Source of the DNA: Diphasiastrum complanatum
Taxonomy: Eukaryota > Streptophyta > Lycopodiopsida > Lycopodiales > Lycopodiaceae
Direction of reading: 5' to 3'
Length of the DNA stretch: 64,000 nt
Assembly (NCBI GenBank): GCA_029204225.1
Contig: MU831921.1
Location: 32,890 to 96,889 of the forward strand
Shown here piece by piece: positions 53,535 to 64,000 of this stretch. A program made the translations under genes and the position numbers. A model generated the notes under the pieces. It saw only the letters and a program-made list of their open reading frames with translations, was not told the DNA's origin and made no database searches. Position 1 is the stretch's first letter, and each line of letters begins with the position of its first letter.

Positions 53535-53608
<74 letters not shown>
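53535..53608 (+). repeat. (GA)n microsatellite
   Basis: About 74 bases of GA repeats between the gypsy gag fragment and the Copia 3' end. Confidence 0.98.
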
Positions 53609-53612
<4 letters not shown>

Positions 53613-53869
53613 AACAACAAGAGCAATGGAGAGCAATGCTTAGCCAAACTGAAAAATGTGACACAATAAGCCAATATGTACTCTACCTATTTACTGACTA
53701 TAGGGCACCCCCAAAAGTCAAGATAGGGCCCCCAAACCAAATTAGACCCCTAAGGACCCATGAGTTAGTACATGACCAAATTGAGTCCAACTGAACTTAA
53801 GACAAACTTAAGATGGCCTAAATAACTAAATATTCATGGTTACACAAATCTTGACCTTTTGAGTCAAAG

Positions 53870-54810
53870 TAACCTATGGATTAACTTCAGCATAGTCATT
53901 TATTTCTAACATCTTCCTTAACTGACAATGCAAAAAAACTGAAATCTTCACTATGTAATAAAACCACCACGTGGTATGAAAATTTAAAGCTTTGCATAAA
54001 AGCTTCAAATTTGACTCTAGGCAACGCCTTAGTGCAGAGGTGCGCAATATTATCCTCTGTAGGACAATACTCAAGTAAAATGTCGCCATCATTAAGTCTC
54101 TCCCGAACAAAGTGATAATGGATCTTGATGTGCTTCGTCCTCGCATGAAGAACAGTATTCTGTGCAATGGCAATAGCACTATGACTATCACTCAAGATAA
54201 GAATGGCTGAGAGCTCGCCAAACTTCATGTCAACAAGTAGTCTTCTCAGTCATAAACACTTCGTTGTGGCTGAAAATATCGCTCTATATTCTGCCTTACT
54301 AGAAGAAGTAGCAACAGTGGGCTGCTTTTTTTACTTGACCAAGAAATTGCATAAATTTTCATAAAAAAAGCAATGTCCACTTGTAGAGCATCTAGTGTCT
54401 TGATCTCCACCCCAATCCGAGTCACTAAAACCAACCAAACATGCATCATCACAAGCAGGAAAAACCAATCCATGACTTCTTGTTCCTTGAAGATATCGAA
54501 AGATTCTCTTCAACGCTTTCCAATGTGATGTCATCGGGGCATGCATGAAATGACTCATGAGTGAGACACTATAAGAAATGTTCGGTCTTGAATTACATAG
54601 GTAAATGAGACAGCCAATAGCTTGACAGTATAAAGTAGTATCAAATGGCTCACCATCACCTTGACTACTTAATTTCAGGCCCGTCTCCATAGGTGTAGCA
54701 ACCGGCTTGCAATCTTCCATCTTGAACCGCTTCAAAATCTGCCCAATGTAGTGTTCTTGAGAGATGAAAATTCCAGCCCCTTCTTCTATGCTATCTCTGA
54801 GCGGCTAAAA
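53870..54810 (-). pseudogene. Fourth Copia: RT end and RNase H
   Basis: Begins inside RT (AGIFISQEHYIGQILKRFKM, EDCKPVATPMETGLKLSSQG, IGCLIYLCNSRPNISYSVSL). It goes on through HWKALKRIFRYLQGTRSHGL and the RNase H start LVGFSDSDWGGDQDTRCSTS, and ends TKHIKIHYHFVRERLNDGDI and HLCTKALPRVKFEAFMQSFK. Several frameshifts. Everything 5' of position 54810 in element sense is missing. The part below 53870 may be its 3' LTR, including the (GA)n tract. Confidence 0.85.
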
Positions 54811-54917
54811 TGAAAGTTTGAATTAAGCGTAATGCTGATAAGCAGTAGCGCAATAGCAATCTCTAAAACAACTCTAAGAAGTGAGCTAGAATGCTCAGGA
54901 GTGTTCAAGCTCATAGG

Positions 54918-54920
<3 letters not shown>

Positions 54921-55009
<89 letters not shown>
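54921..55009 (+). repeat. (GA)n microsatellite, 89 bp
   Basis: Perfect GA repeats between the broken 5' edge of the fourth Copia and LTR-like copy C. Confidence 0.98.
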
Positions 55010-55011
<2 letters not shown>

Positions 55012-55059
55012 AACTATTCAAAAACTTCTTTTGATTAGTTTGATAACTTGATGATAAAA

Positions 55060-57250
55060 CTGTATTACATTGGATCTGTTAGTTAATAGAAGCTTGTCCC
55101 TAGAGTTGATGCTCTTGGATCTAGGGGGATTTGAAGCTTATCATTAACCTGTAAGGATCATAATGTAGTGTTGAACCATGTTAATTCTTCTGCCTAAATC
55201 ACAGAATCAGGTGTGGATTTGTGGTATCCATCTGATAGGCTAACAGCCATCCAAATAAATGGATTCTCCAGTATTTGGGAACAAGAGATAATATCCTATA
55301 GTGATTATAGGACAACTAGAAGATCAGTGGATCTCTAGAATATCAGATAAGGCGGTTAAGGATTTTTTAGAAGGAAAAGCTGATGGTATGGGACATGAGT
55401 AATTTTGGAAAGGGAATTCTAGGACTGTAAAGATCTGATGGTCAATGGTGCGTTTTAGTACCTAGTCGTGATATGGGAAAAAAAAAACCATTCGATCAAA
55501 TGTGGGGTATTTTAGCAAATTTTGAGGTTTAATCTAGATCCCAATGTGGTATCTCATTATTTACAAAATCAGAGGCCCTCAAATCTATTTCTCGCTGTCT
55601 TAATTAATCCTTTATTTCTTACTAATTTCTCGAATATAAGACATCAGACTTGTTTATATGAATTCTTTCCATGAAGTTATTCTTCTGAAAGACTGTTATG
55701 TCGTATAAATTACTACTTGTGTGAATAAACTTGAAATTTAAGGTTAAAATATTTCAATTTCTTAAACCTAGAATATCTCTGTTGTATAAATGGATTTCAA
55801 TGGAATAGTAGTTTTATCACTCAGATTGAAAATATTTGAAGGAGAAATTCCGTTTGTAGTAGAGTGAATTCTTTAGTGGAAGCACTTATTACTGACTTTT
55901 CTTGGATTTGGATATTTTCATATATCATCTTTCCAGTTAACTTTTATTGAAATTTATAATTTCTTTAAAAGGAGGGGTGAAGTGGTGGGATTAAACTCTA
56001 TTTGGGAATATGTGGATTGCATAGTTTTTGGAAGAGAACTCGTTGTGGTATAGAAATGAGATTTGGTTTGAAAGTAATTTTGGATAGATTCAGAGTAAAA
56101 TACCTAATTGGAACTTTTCGAAAAAGAGGAATTTTCTAGGGATTGTGTGACAATCTGGAACAAGAACAAGTTTGATATTTGAATCATTATCTATAAGTAG
56201 TACGGTAAAAGGTCAAAGGTTACTAATTCCATTTTGGTTGGAATAGAAGTAAGTTTGATCAGAATTTAAGTCTGAGAGTTTTGTATTAGATCAACCTAAT
56301 CTTAGTTTGAGTACTAGGATAAGAGAGGGGTTGATTGAGTGGAAGAAATTATGTAATAGAAGGTAAGTTGGATTGGAAAAACTGCTGAGAGTGAATGTTA
56401 TTTGTCTCAGAGATTTTCCGGATATGTTATTTACTCATGAGAAATAGAAAATCTTTTGTAGCTGAGTTACAAGATCTTAGTGAGATATGTGAGTAACATA
56501 TGTAAGTTCTGGAGGAATGTGCTAGATAAAAATGTGTTTATGTACTGGATCATAGTTAGATTATTCACATATGTGCACGATTAATCTTGTATGAATCTAC
56601 TGTGTATTCCTGGTTACTAGTGTTATTTGGTGCACTTAACCTAGTCGTTGAGCATAGACATATGATCAAGTATTGTTTGACAGAAACTTGCAGAGTTAAC
56701 AAATCTTTGTGTGAAGATTTATGGATTAACTTATGAATGATTTGGATATGGATCTAAATGTGGTGTTGTACGGTACAATTAAGATCTGCACCTAGACATT
56801 TGAGATTTTTGAATCATTGGCAATTAAATTGAGTAGTTGATTATAACTCCATAATGAAGTTAATTGGTAAAATGATCAGTGTGATGTGGATTCACCAGAA
56901 ACTGATAGTTTTTATATAGCTTGTAAGATGCATAATTAGTGAATCATTAAAATTCATCAGCTAAAATTATGTGCATTGGATATACAGTATTCTTGGGATA
57001 GAGTATTCCTTAGTTAAGGAATAGACTCGGCTCATTAGTGATTGTATCCTAGAGCGCTCAATTGGATAACGAATCATAATGAATCCAAGAATAAGAACTG
57101 AATATATATTCAACAGGACTTGGGTATCTAGGTATGATTCTAGATTGTAATCTAAAGTTTTTGTGGTTGAAGATGATCGTCATTTTGGTATGCGTTCAGT
57201 CTTTAATTACCAATGATTTATAGACCTTGAATCTTGCTCTTATTCATGAG
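55060..57250 (-). mobile_element. LTR-like repeat family, copy C (inverted)
   Basis: The reverse complement is colinear with copy B over 55060-56155 (with AATCCCTAGA..TTC, GATATTATCTCTTGTTCCC and CTTCAAATCCCC words in order), and with copy A beyond that point to about 56620. The 56155 boundary corresponds to the gag stop next to copy B. No coding remains were recognised in 56155-57250. Confidence 0.6.
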
Positions 57251-57259
57251 CCATCAGAT

Positions 57260-59600
57260 CATAGTAGATTTATGAGATCTAGGCCCATGTTCCTATAATG
57301 CTTGTTATACATCATAGTGTTTCAACAACATTGTAACGACCTCTTAGCCACCATAAGAGATTTACCAGAATTTTCCTTTCGCATAAGATATGGGATATTA
57401 TGGACCTTTCACATCGAGGGGGGGGGGTCTAACTTTTATGATAGTTCAGTTGAGAGGGCTGGCATGCTTACATCATGCATGTTGTTCTATTCACTGTCAT
57501 TGTTTATGACACATATATGGCGCCACATCTTATTAGTCAATTGTTGCAATTACTTTCATGGTCCCTACAAATAGCTTGGGATTGGGTTTATTGGTGGTAA
57601 CCATAGATGCACATTCCAAAGCGGAACTACGTTACAAAACGAAATGCGTTCAAAGCGTTCGAAACATCGTTCACATTCTAAACTGGAATGTTGTTCCTAA
57701 ACACGTTCTGTTTTGGAATGAAACCCCAATTTTTTTTTCCGAAAAGCATTTATATTATTGAGAAAAAAAAATTATGAATTTTTTACAATTAATGAAAATC
57801 AGTGAATGATTCATCATTGTAGTGTTCAGTGTTGCTACTAGTTTAGATATTATACATGAGCCATGGGACCTCTGTGATGAGGCACATATAACTAATCTTT
57901 TTTTCCTAGAGCTCAAGAGAACGTCTGCGTTCCCCTGGTGGTTCTTATACATGGTAGTATCAGATCAGCTTCTAAGTCAATATATTAGAATTGAAGCTAA
58001 GATGCAGAGACAATTTGAAGATATGATGCAGGATGATTCTATTCACGAATTTAGGGTAGCAATCACCATATCAATTGTCTCCCATCTGTATCAGTATTCT
58101 TAGTCACATTTAGATTTTTAGCATGATCTGACATGCTGACTCCCTAGAACCTTAAAAAACACGATATTTTCCCAAAATATTATTAGCAAATGTTTTTTTC
58201 TGAAAAACCTGCTTAATTCACATCTTTTGTATTTTATTCGAATTGATTCAAATCTAGACTCAAGTTTTATGGTGACTATGAGCTCACAAGCTGCTGATTC
58301 CATTTTGGACATGCAAATGTCCACTGACTCAACCGACAGCAATGAACCCCAAAAGTAGTAGATCAGCAGTTATACCAATTGATCTCTACCAAGAAGGTAG
58401 GCTTAGCAAAGCAGGGATGCAATTTTGCTTTAGTTGCTGCATAGAGGCCGGGGATGAACAATGGCAAGAGTGGTAGCCGGTGGCTGGGTGCAGCTTTAAG
58501 CTAGCATCATCACTGTTAATATGGCAGCAACAGACACTGCCTATCACAATCATGGAGATGTCGAGACAGTGCAGGAGCAGGCAGCTGGTTGACATGGGGG
58601 AAGCTTGACTAGTGATCACATGGAAAGATGGTTGTTCAATTTTCCGAGCAAATAACAGCATAAGAATTGCAATTGAACATCAATTTGGATAACAATTTTT
58701 TAATAACAAGAAGCAGTGACATGAAATAACATTGGATCTCCAAAATTAATCACCAAATGTCAAGCAGCAATATAAAGCTTCTGATTGACAAGCCTGAACG
58801 TAAATCCACCTATAAAGGACTAGATAGAGATAAAACACGTTTCGTGTTCTCAAAACCCACAAATTATTCCAAAAGCTGACACAACCATAGTGCACTTTTT
58901 TCTGCTAAGAAGTCTACAGCGAAACCCACAATACAGATATAACCCTACTAACTTTGAAAAACTAGATATATCATGTGTGAACGTGCCTCGAAGCAGGCTT
59001 CTGGGGGCCTTCTATGAATGTTCATTTCTAGAGGTATTAGCATTTGCATGCTTCCCTCAACATGTCCTTGTAGATCCTAGCACCAGTATAGTGCCCTTTA
59101 TGATACTCCAAGCTCAGCAACAAAAGTACTTTCCTGTACTGTTGGAGTGTGTAAGTGGAGGCTTAAGCCCAAAATTATGATGGAGAGAGGAAATTTTCCT
59201 AACCTTTAGGCCAAATGGATATGCAAATGATCTTCCAAAACTTGACTGCAACAGCATGTTGAGCCGGTTTGTTGCCTTCATAGTAGCCTATCTGAATCCA
59301 AGTGATTTAAGCAAGGGACGAAAAGCTCAAACCATCTTTCAATGCGGGGAAAAGCCCGACGCCAGTCCATGAAGAAAGACAGATTAGAGCTGCCATTCAC
59401 TTCAAGAACGATGTGTTATTTTTTGGAAGAACAAAAAAACCGAGCAGATCAGAATGGGTAGTAGCATAAAAAGTATGCCTGCTATATAATGACAGATCTT
59501 TGCGGAGTAGCTTCTCGTTCCCAAAGCTCCTGCCCAATCCGTTCTTCTTTTGGTTCTGCCTTTCCCAGAAGAAGGTGAAGGATCTCAGAACGTGTACCAA
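57260..59600. other. Intergenic sequence, nothing named
   Basis: No gene recognised. The run of ten Gs at 57419-57428 and a GTAGTATCAGATCAGC word near 57955 (weakly like a primer-binding site) are the only points noted. The part next to 59627 is the 3' flank and UTR of the trihelix gene. Confidence 0.4.
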
Positions 59601-59626
59601 TCGCAAAGCATACTTTTCAGGTAGCG

Positions 59627-60625
59627 TTATTCAGATTGGGGCTCCCCACATCGATTTCGACGTTGAGACAGCAATTTAACGATCTGCATCTGGCTATTCA
59701 GAAGCATTTCGGTGCGTTTCAGCTCTGTTTCTGCGCGCTGGCGCTCTAGATCCTTCACCAGCTCCATTTTGGCATGTTCAATCCTCAACATAACCTCTGC
59801 AAACCCCCTGATACTGCTAGCAACATCCTGTCCTAGAACAGAAGCAGCAGTTTTTGGCTGTTTGCCATAGGATCTGCCATTCTCCTGCGCAGATTGTGAT
59901 GCAGAGGGTTTGAGTGAAATCCCCGGTCTTGCATCTGCCCTGCCATCTTTTGCGATCATTCCTGGAGAGAAAAGAACATCATCTTGATCATTGTCTAAAA
60001 CGAAACTAGTTCTTTTCAGACTACGTAAAATGGAAGGAGAAGGTAGCTCGCTCTCTGCCTGGCTCTCCTCCGCAGCATCATGGACGCCATGGCTTTCAAG
60101 CATGGACATGCCCTCATGTGCAGACTGTTCCATCACCTGCATAAAACCGCCTGCATCAATCCCGCCTGGTATGCCCGTTTTCAGAGGTGACATGCCAAGA
60201 ATTTGATCCATTCTTGCAAAATACGGCCAGACAATCTTTATGCCTTCATTAGCCTCCTTCTTACTCTTCTCCAATCTGTATCTGCGCTTCATATTCTCAA
60301 TCTTATATTTGCATTGATCGCTGGTCTTAGGCGTGTTCAGATCCTTGCAGCGAGTGTTCACATAGACAGCCAGATCTTCCCAGTCCCGGCTGCTGAGGCT
60401 GCCCCGCCGGAGCGATGCATATTTCTCACCATAGATATCAAGCAAGCAATGCACAGCACCATCAGTCCACTCTTCTTTCTTGCAACCATCGCCATTGACT
60501 AACAATGCTTTGCTCATCCTTGCAGCAGCAGCAGCAGCAGGTTTCTTCTTCCCAGACATCTGCAACAACTCCTGGTGATACACAGCCTGTGCCACCATCT
60601 CTTCGGGGCTCTCAAACCCCTCCAT
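59627..60625 (-). CDS. Trihelix transcription factor, SIP1/ASIL clade
   Basis: A single-exon 332-residue protein starting at ATG 60623-60625 (MEGFESPEEMVAQAVYHQEL); codons upstream are open but lack an ATG. Residues 49-143 form the MYB/SANT-like trihelix DNA-binding domain: KKEEWTDGAVHCLLDIYGEK, RGSLSSRDWEDLAVYVN, SDQCKYKIENMKRRYRLEKS and WPYFARMDQILG, with aromatic residues marking each helix. The C-terminal 60 residues form the coiled coil typical of this clade (FAEVMLRIEHAKMELVKDLE, RAETELKRTEML). Such proteins bind GT elements in the nucleus; ASIL1/2 in Arabidopsis repress embryo genes in seedlings. Orthology to a particular member is not claimed. Confidence 0.9.
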   Translation of the reverse strand: MEGFESPEEMVAQAVYHQELLQMSGKKKPAAAAAARMSKALLVNGDGCKKEEWTDGAVHCLLDIYGEKYASLRRGSLSSRDWEDLAVYVNTRCKDLNTPKTSDQCKYKIENMKRRYRLEKSKKEANEGIKIVWPYFARMDQILGMSPLKTGIPGGIDAGGFMQVMEQSAHEGMSMLESHGVHDAAEESQAESELPSPSILRSLKRTSFVLDNDQDDVLFSPGMIAKDGRADARPGISLKPSASQSAQENGRSYGKQPKTAASVLGQDVASSIRGFAEVMLRIEHAKMELVKDLERQRAETELKRTEMLLNSQMQIVKLLSQRRNRCGEPQSE

Positions 60626-61100
60626 TGCCCAACACCAGATCACACAGCAATGCCAATACCCTGCTAACAACAAAACCTAATCAACCATGAAGCATTCTAC
60701 AGCACCAACACTATTCATCTAACCGCTCAATCCTTCACCAAAACACACAAATCAAACCCATTTCATCACAAATTGGGCTCTCGATCCATCAGCTCCCGAT
60801 GCTCCAAGCATCACATCTCCTCTTGGGTTCGATCTGGCAAATGGGTTCGATCTGAAAACCAAAATGGATGGATCGTTGGCAAAAGAGAGAGAGAGAGAGA
60901 GAGAATAATGTGGATCGTGAAAGAATAGAGAAAAGAAAGAGAAATGGTTTGTTTTTGTTTTTTTTTTTCTTGTTTGCTTTTTTTTCTTTTCTTGTTTGTT
61001 TTTTTTTTTTTGGGGGGGGGGGGGGAGTTGAGAGAGACAAGTGCAATATCACATGGGCAAAGTGTGGTGGCTCCATTAACTTTTTTTTCCTCTAATCTCA
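60626..61100 (-). promoter_or_regulatory. Trihelix gene 5' UTR and promoter region
   Basis: In gene sense the leader carries a CTCTCTCTCT tract (plus-strand GA, 60883-60904), common in plant 5' UTRs and core promoters. Further out is a C-run/A-run block (plus-strand T tracts at 60958-61011 followed by about 14 Gs at 61012-61025). No clear TATA box. Confidence 0.45.
60883..60904 (+). repeat. Short (GA)n tract
   Basis: About eleven GA units in the trihelix 5' region. Confidence 0.95.
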
Positions 61101-61117
61101 TCACCCAGATTCCTTTC

Positions 61118-61425
61118 ACATTTGCATTTCAACTCCGTTGCCGAGAGAGGATTTTGCTTCCCTCTGCTTTTACTTTGTTTTTTGTGATGGCGGTAAGTTA
61201 TGGTGACAAGGTGCTAAAAGCCAATGAGTTACTCCTTGGTGAATTTGAGTAGTAAGAAAAGATTTTTTTTTCATGTTTGCATTTCAACTCTAATGCCGAC
61301 AGGTTTTTGCCTAAACGTTTCTTTCCTTCCCTTTGCTTTTCTTGTGTTTTTTGCAATGGTGATAAGTAATGGTGCCAAGCTGCTTAAAGCCGATGTGTTA
61401 CTCCTAAGTGAATTCGAGTATTAAA
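61118..61425 (+). repeat. About 155-bp imperfect tandem duplication
   Basis: TTTGCATTTCAACTCCGTTGCCGA at about 61120 recurs as TTTGCATTTCAACTCTAATGCCGA at about 61277. The copies stay alignable through AAAGCCRATGWGTTACTCCT and GAATTYGAGTA. Non-coding. Confidence 0.85.
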
Positions 61426-61439
61426 ATAGTTTTTTGTAA

Positions 61440-64000
61440 TATTTTAATTTATCTAAATCCACTCTTACATGAATTTGAGTATTAAAATGTATTTTTTTCA
61501 AATATCTTAATTCTTCTAGAATACAATTCTATTTTTTATCATTTGAACGCCTTCCTTGAGGCAAAGATTCTCTTGATCACCTTCTTTTGGGTTGTATAGC
61601 CATACATTGATTTTCTAGTGTTGTTTTGGTCGTTGTGCCAAACCAAATTACGACTACTAGCATTTTTTATGCACAAATACACATTGCACATCAATGTTTG
61701 ATCCTCCATCGAGGTGACGAGAATCTTCGTCTTACCCAACTAAACTTGATTGCCCTAACCTTTCCTATGTTTCCATGTTGAGTGCTGGAAGATAAGGTAT
61801 GTAATACTCAAGTCTTGTTCATCGTGTCTAAACAAATCAATATTAATATTGAAAATGCCTAAAACGTGAATTGTTGTCCCTCATAATAGATGAGTTGGAA
61901 ATAAGGACTTACAAGAGAAAAGAAATCGCCTGGTTGGATAAGAGTGGTTGTTGTATCCACAAACACCCATGCTCCAATCTTCGTTATTGCTAAAAACACA
62001 AAAGACTTGGGAGTCTATTACTCCGAAGTTCGCTATGCCTATGTGTGCATGCGAAGTGTAAATATCGTACAAAATCATGATGTTTTTTTATATTGTTATC
62101 CAAGTGTACCCTTGCTTTGAAAGTTTTCTTTTTCTTGTATGCACACACACATGGGCAAGAATTGAATATGAGTGGGCAAACCCAACCCAAGCACGCTACA
62201 ACACTAACACACCACACGAACCAATTTGCTTGCAAATTACCTATTCATGTGTAGATCAAATATAAGATCATGCCACTCTATAATACTTAGAAACATGACA
62301 TAATCATTCTACTATAGTGGGGGATTATTCCTATCATGATTGATATGGAAAAGTATTTCAACCACTACAAAAGGCTCATGAGTATGCATATCTATATTCA
62401 AAAGAAGCCTAATCAAATTATGATGTGATAGTTTCAACCATAGTTTGGCTTAGACTTTTTGGGACATCCTTAGGTGAGATCTCTTGAAATGAATTAACAA
62501 GTCACTTTCTCTCAACTCTTATACAAGGTTCGGTGGAGATATGAAGGATTTTTTTCCTCTTACTAAAATAGGAACAAGTAGATTGGATTCGGATCATTTT
62601 TCGAATTATTCCAATGTTTCCAATTGCGCCAGCGATAAGATTAGTCATGAAACCATGAGGGTGCCTACTAGGCGATCATGGAACAAATACTCACCACACA
62701 TCTAGGTCATATCCTTGCCTATCCTCTGGTCCATGATCTCAGGAGTGCTTTCAAAAAAGTTAGCCCTCTCTCAAATCTTTTTATATAGTCTTAAAGCCAT
62801 TGACTTTAGGGGACCTTACTCTCAACTATAGGTAGATTAGGGTCTACCCTTGCCATGCTAAATGATTATTATAAAGCTAATGTTAAAATTGAAAAAGAGA
62901 GTGAGGATCAAGCATATAATCAATAAAACAATGTTGTTTGCCAAATCTAACTAACAATTAATCCCCTCAACCAAACCATAAATTGAGAAATAGTTCAGAT
63001 AAAAGAAATTGGCCTTGTCACCTACTTGATACTACTACAACTAATGTCCATTATCCCAACTTATACCTCCTCCTTGAACCCATATGTAGGAGGGCCTCAT
63101 GCTTAAAAAAAAAATGAGTTAATTGTAATTAGAGCTCCAATAATTATAATTTGACATGCACTTCCATGCATCTAATGAGAAGTGAGATACAACCATTTCA
63201 ATTATTTATATTTGTGGAAGCCTTTAATTGGGATACAACCAATTCACCTTATTCTAATGGTGCAAGGCTTTACTTCTCAATTGCAAAGGTATACTAGCAT
63301 CGAAATCAAATGAGGAGGTTGATGCACTACCAAAAAAACTCTTGAAAGGGCTATAATATAAAATCATGGGATGTGGCTAGAATGAGCCTTCAATCGTACA
63401 CGCAATCAAATGAGAATTCTTGCAAACACCTATTCATTCTATGGACCACAAAAACCTATAAAATTTCTCTTTTAACTCTCATGTAAATGCTTCTACTTAA
63501 TTGTACAAGGCTAAAAAATTGAACCAACATGAGGAATGACAAAGCCCTATAAATATGTATATAACCTCTTTCCTAATTCAAGACATTGCCTTCATTCGTG
63601 GGTTTTTTTTTTTTAGAAACAAAAATGATATTGTAAGAAATGAAACAAATGAAGTCCAAGAGTGCATAATAGTTGCAAGAGCTTTAGCCTGATTTTGTGA
63701 AAGGTAGTGTTTGCACAAATATATTATATATCTCTGTATGTCCTTGTCAATAGGTAAAATCATCTATCCCATTGTGTGTAGAGTTGAACTTGGTTTTTGC
63801 CTTTGAATTTGACTAACTTGAACTTAAAGTATGGCAACAAAGAGGTATACTAAGTAAACTATGGGAGCAAGATAATTTGCATGATGACCCAACCGCTTAG
63901 CTCTATAGGTCCCATGATAAGATTTGACCTCGTAATCAATTGCTTATGTTTGAAATTTTTGCAAAACTAACTATTAGGATTTGGTCACATGGCTTGATTA
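61440..64000. other. Right end of window: nothing recognised
   Basis: AT-rich sequence with short random frames. No transposon domain, gene or RNA could be supported on either strand. Confidence 0.4.

Noticed and set aside
53477-53674. Ser-Leu repeat protein and the similar frame at 54832-55038
   Set aside because: Translations of (GA)n/(CT)n tracts.
58890-59180. 96-codon plus-strand frame antisense to the trihelix 3' flank
   Set aside because: No motif, no splice structure, and composition like the surrounding non-coding DNA.
60789-61252. Lys- and Phe-rich frames on both strands
   Set aside because: Translations of the T, A and G homopolymer runs upstream of the trihelix gene.
1-64000. 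CRISPR arrays, bacterial operons, Shine-Dalgarno sites, rRNA genes
   Set aside because: None seen; spliced genes and plant retroelements show a eukaryotic nuclear region.

Overview
The window is nuclear DNA from a land plant with a large, transposon-rich genome. Several things point this way: spliced genes, a plant-type trihelix transcription factor, a plant-type NASP C-terminus, plant Copia and Ty3/gypsy elements primed by initiator methionine tRNA, and an intron of about 12 kb packed with retroelements. Giant introns like this are usual in ferns, cycads, Ginkgo and conifers. I cannot choose among these from sequence alone. Only three ordinary host genes are well supported, all on the minus strand: a NASP-type histone chaperone (28565-47293, six exons, 468 codons), a small COA3-like mitochondrial protein (24916-25122), and a SIP1/ASIL-clade trihelix factor (59627-60625). 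Almost everything else is mobile DNA of different ages. Layout: 1-3836 is a minus-strand Ty3/gypsy element, with protease, zinc knuckle, gag, a leader full of GAATTC sites and a probable LTR. 3837-9435 is mostly non-coding, with LTR debris, clusters of GGCGCC and repeated stem-loops. 9502-18075 is an unrecognised, decayed long reading frame that is cut in two by a young, structurally intact Copia element (10309-16513, TSD TCCCT). 18080-22330 holds gypsy gag and integrase relics, an LTR-like repeat (copy A) and a fold-back MITE inside that repeat. 22430-23190 is a degraded LINE reverse transcriptase. 24916-25122 is the COA3-like gene, followed by about 3.4 kb of non-coding DNA with small tandem duplications. 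The NASP gene fills 28565-47293. Its intron 5 (29042-41049) contains a gag-only reading frame, LTR-like copy B, a minus-strand Copia inserted in a plus-strand chromovirus, and a perfect 411-bp TRIM element inserted in that chromovirus's LTR. Its intron 1 uses a GC donor and holds another degraded Copia. 47460-51400 has no clear gene. 51395-57250 is a second gypsy fragment, a Copia 3' end, long (GA)n tracts and inverted LTR-like copy C. The trihelix gene lies near the right end, and the last 2.5 kb shows nothing I can name. The nesting gives relative ages. The chromovirus came before the Copia and the TRIM inserted into it. The unrecognised ORF came before its Copia insertion, whose LTRs differ by only about three substitutions plus one 33-bp repeat-unit change. 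The most unusual object is the TRIM: each 144-bp LTR carries a 73-nt tRNA-like sequence with A and B boxes, so a retrotransposon LTR appears to have captured a Pol III promoter, by analogy with the 5S-carrying Cassandra elements.
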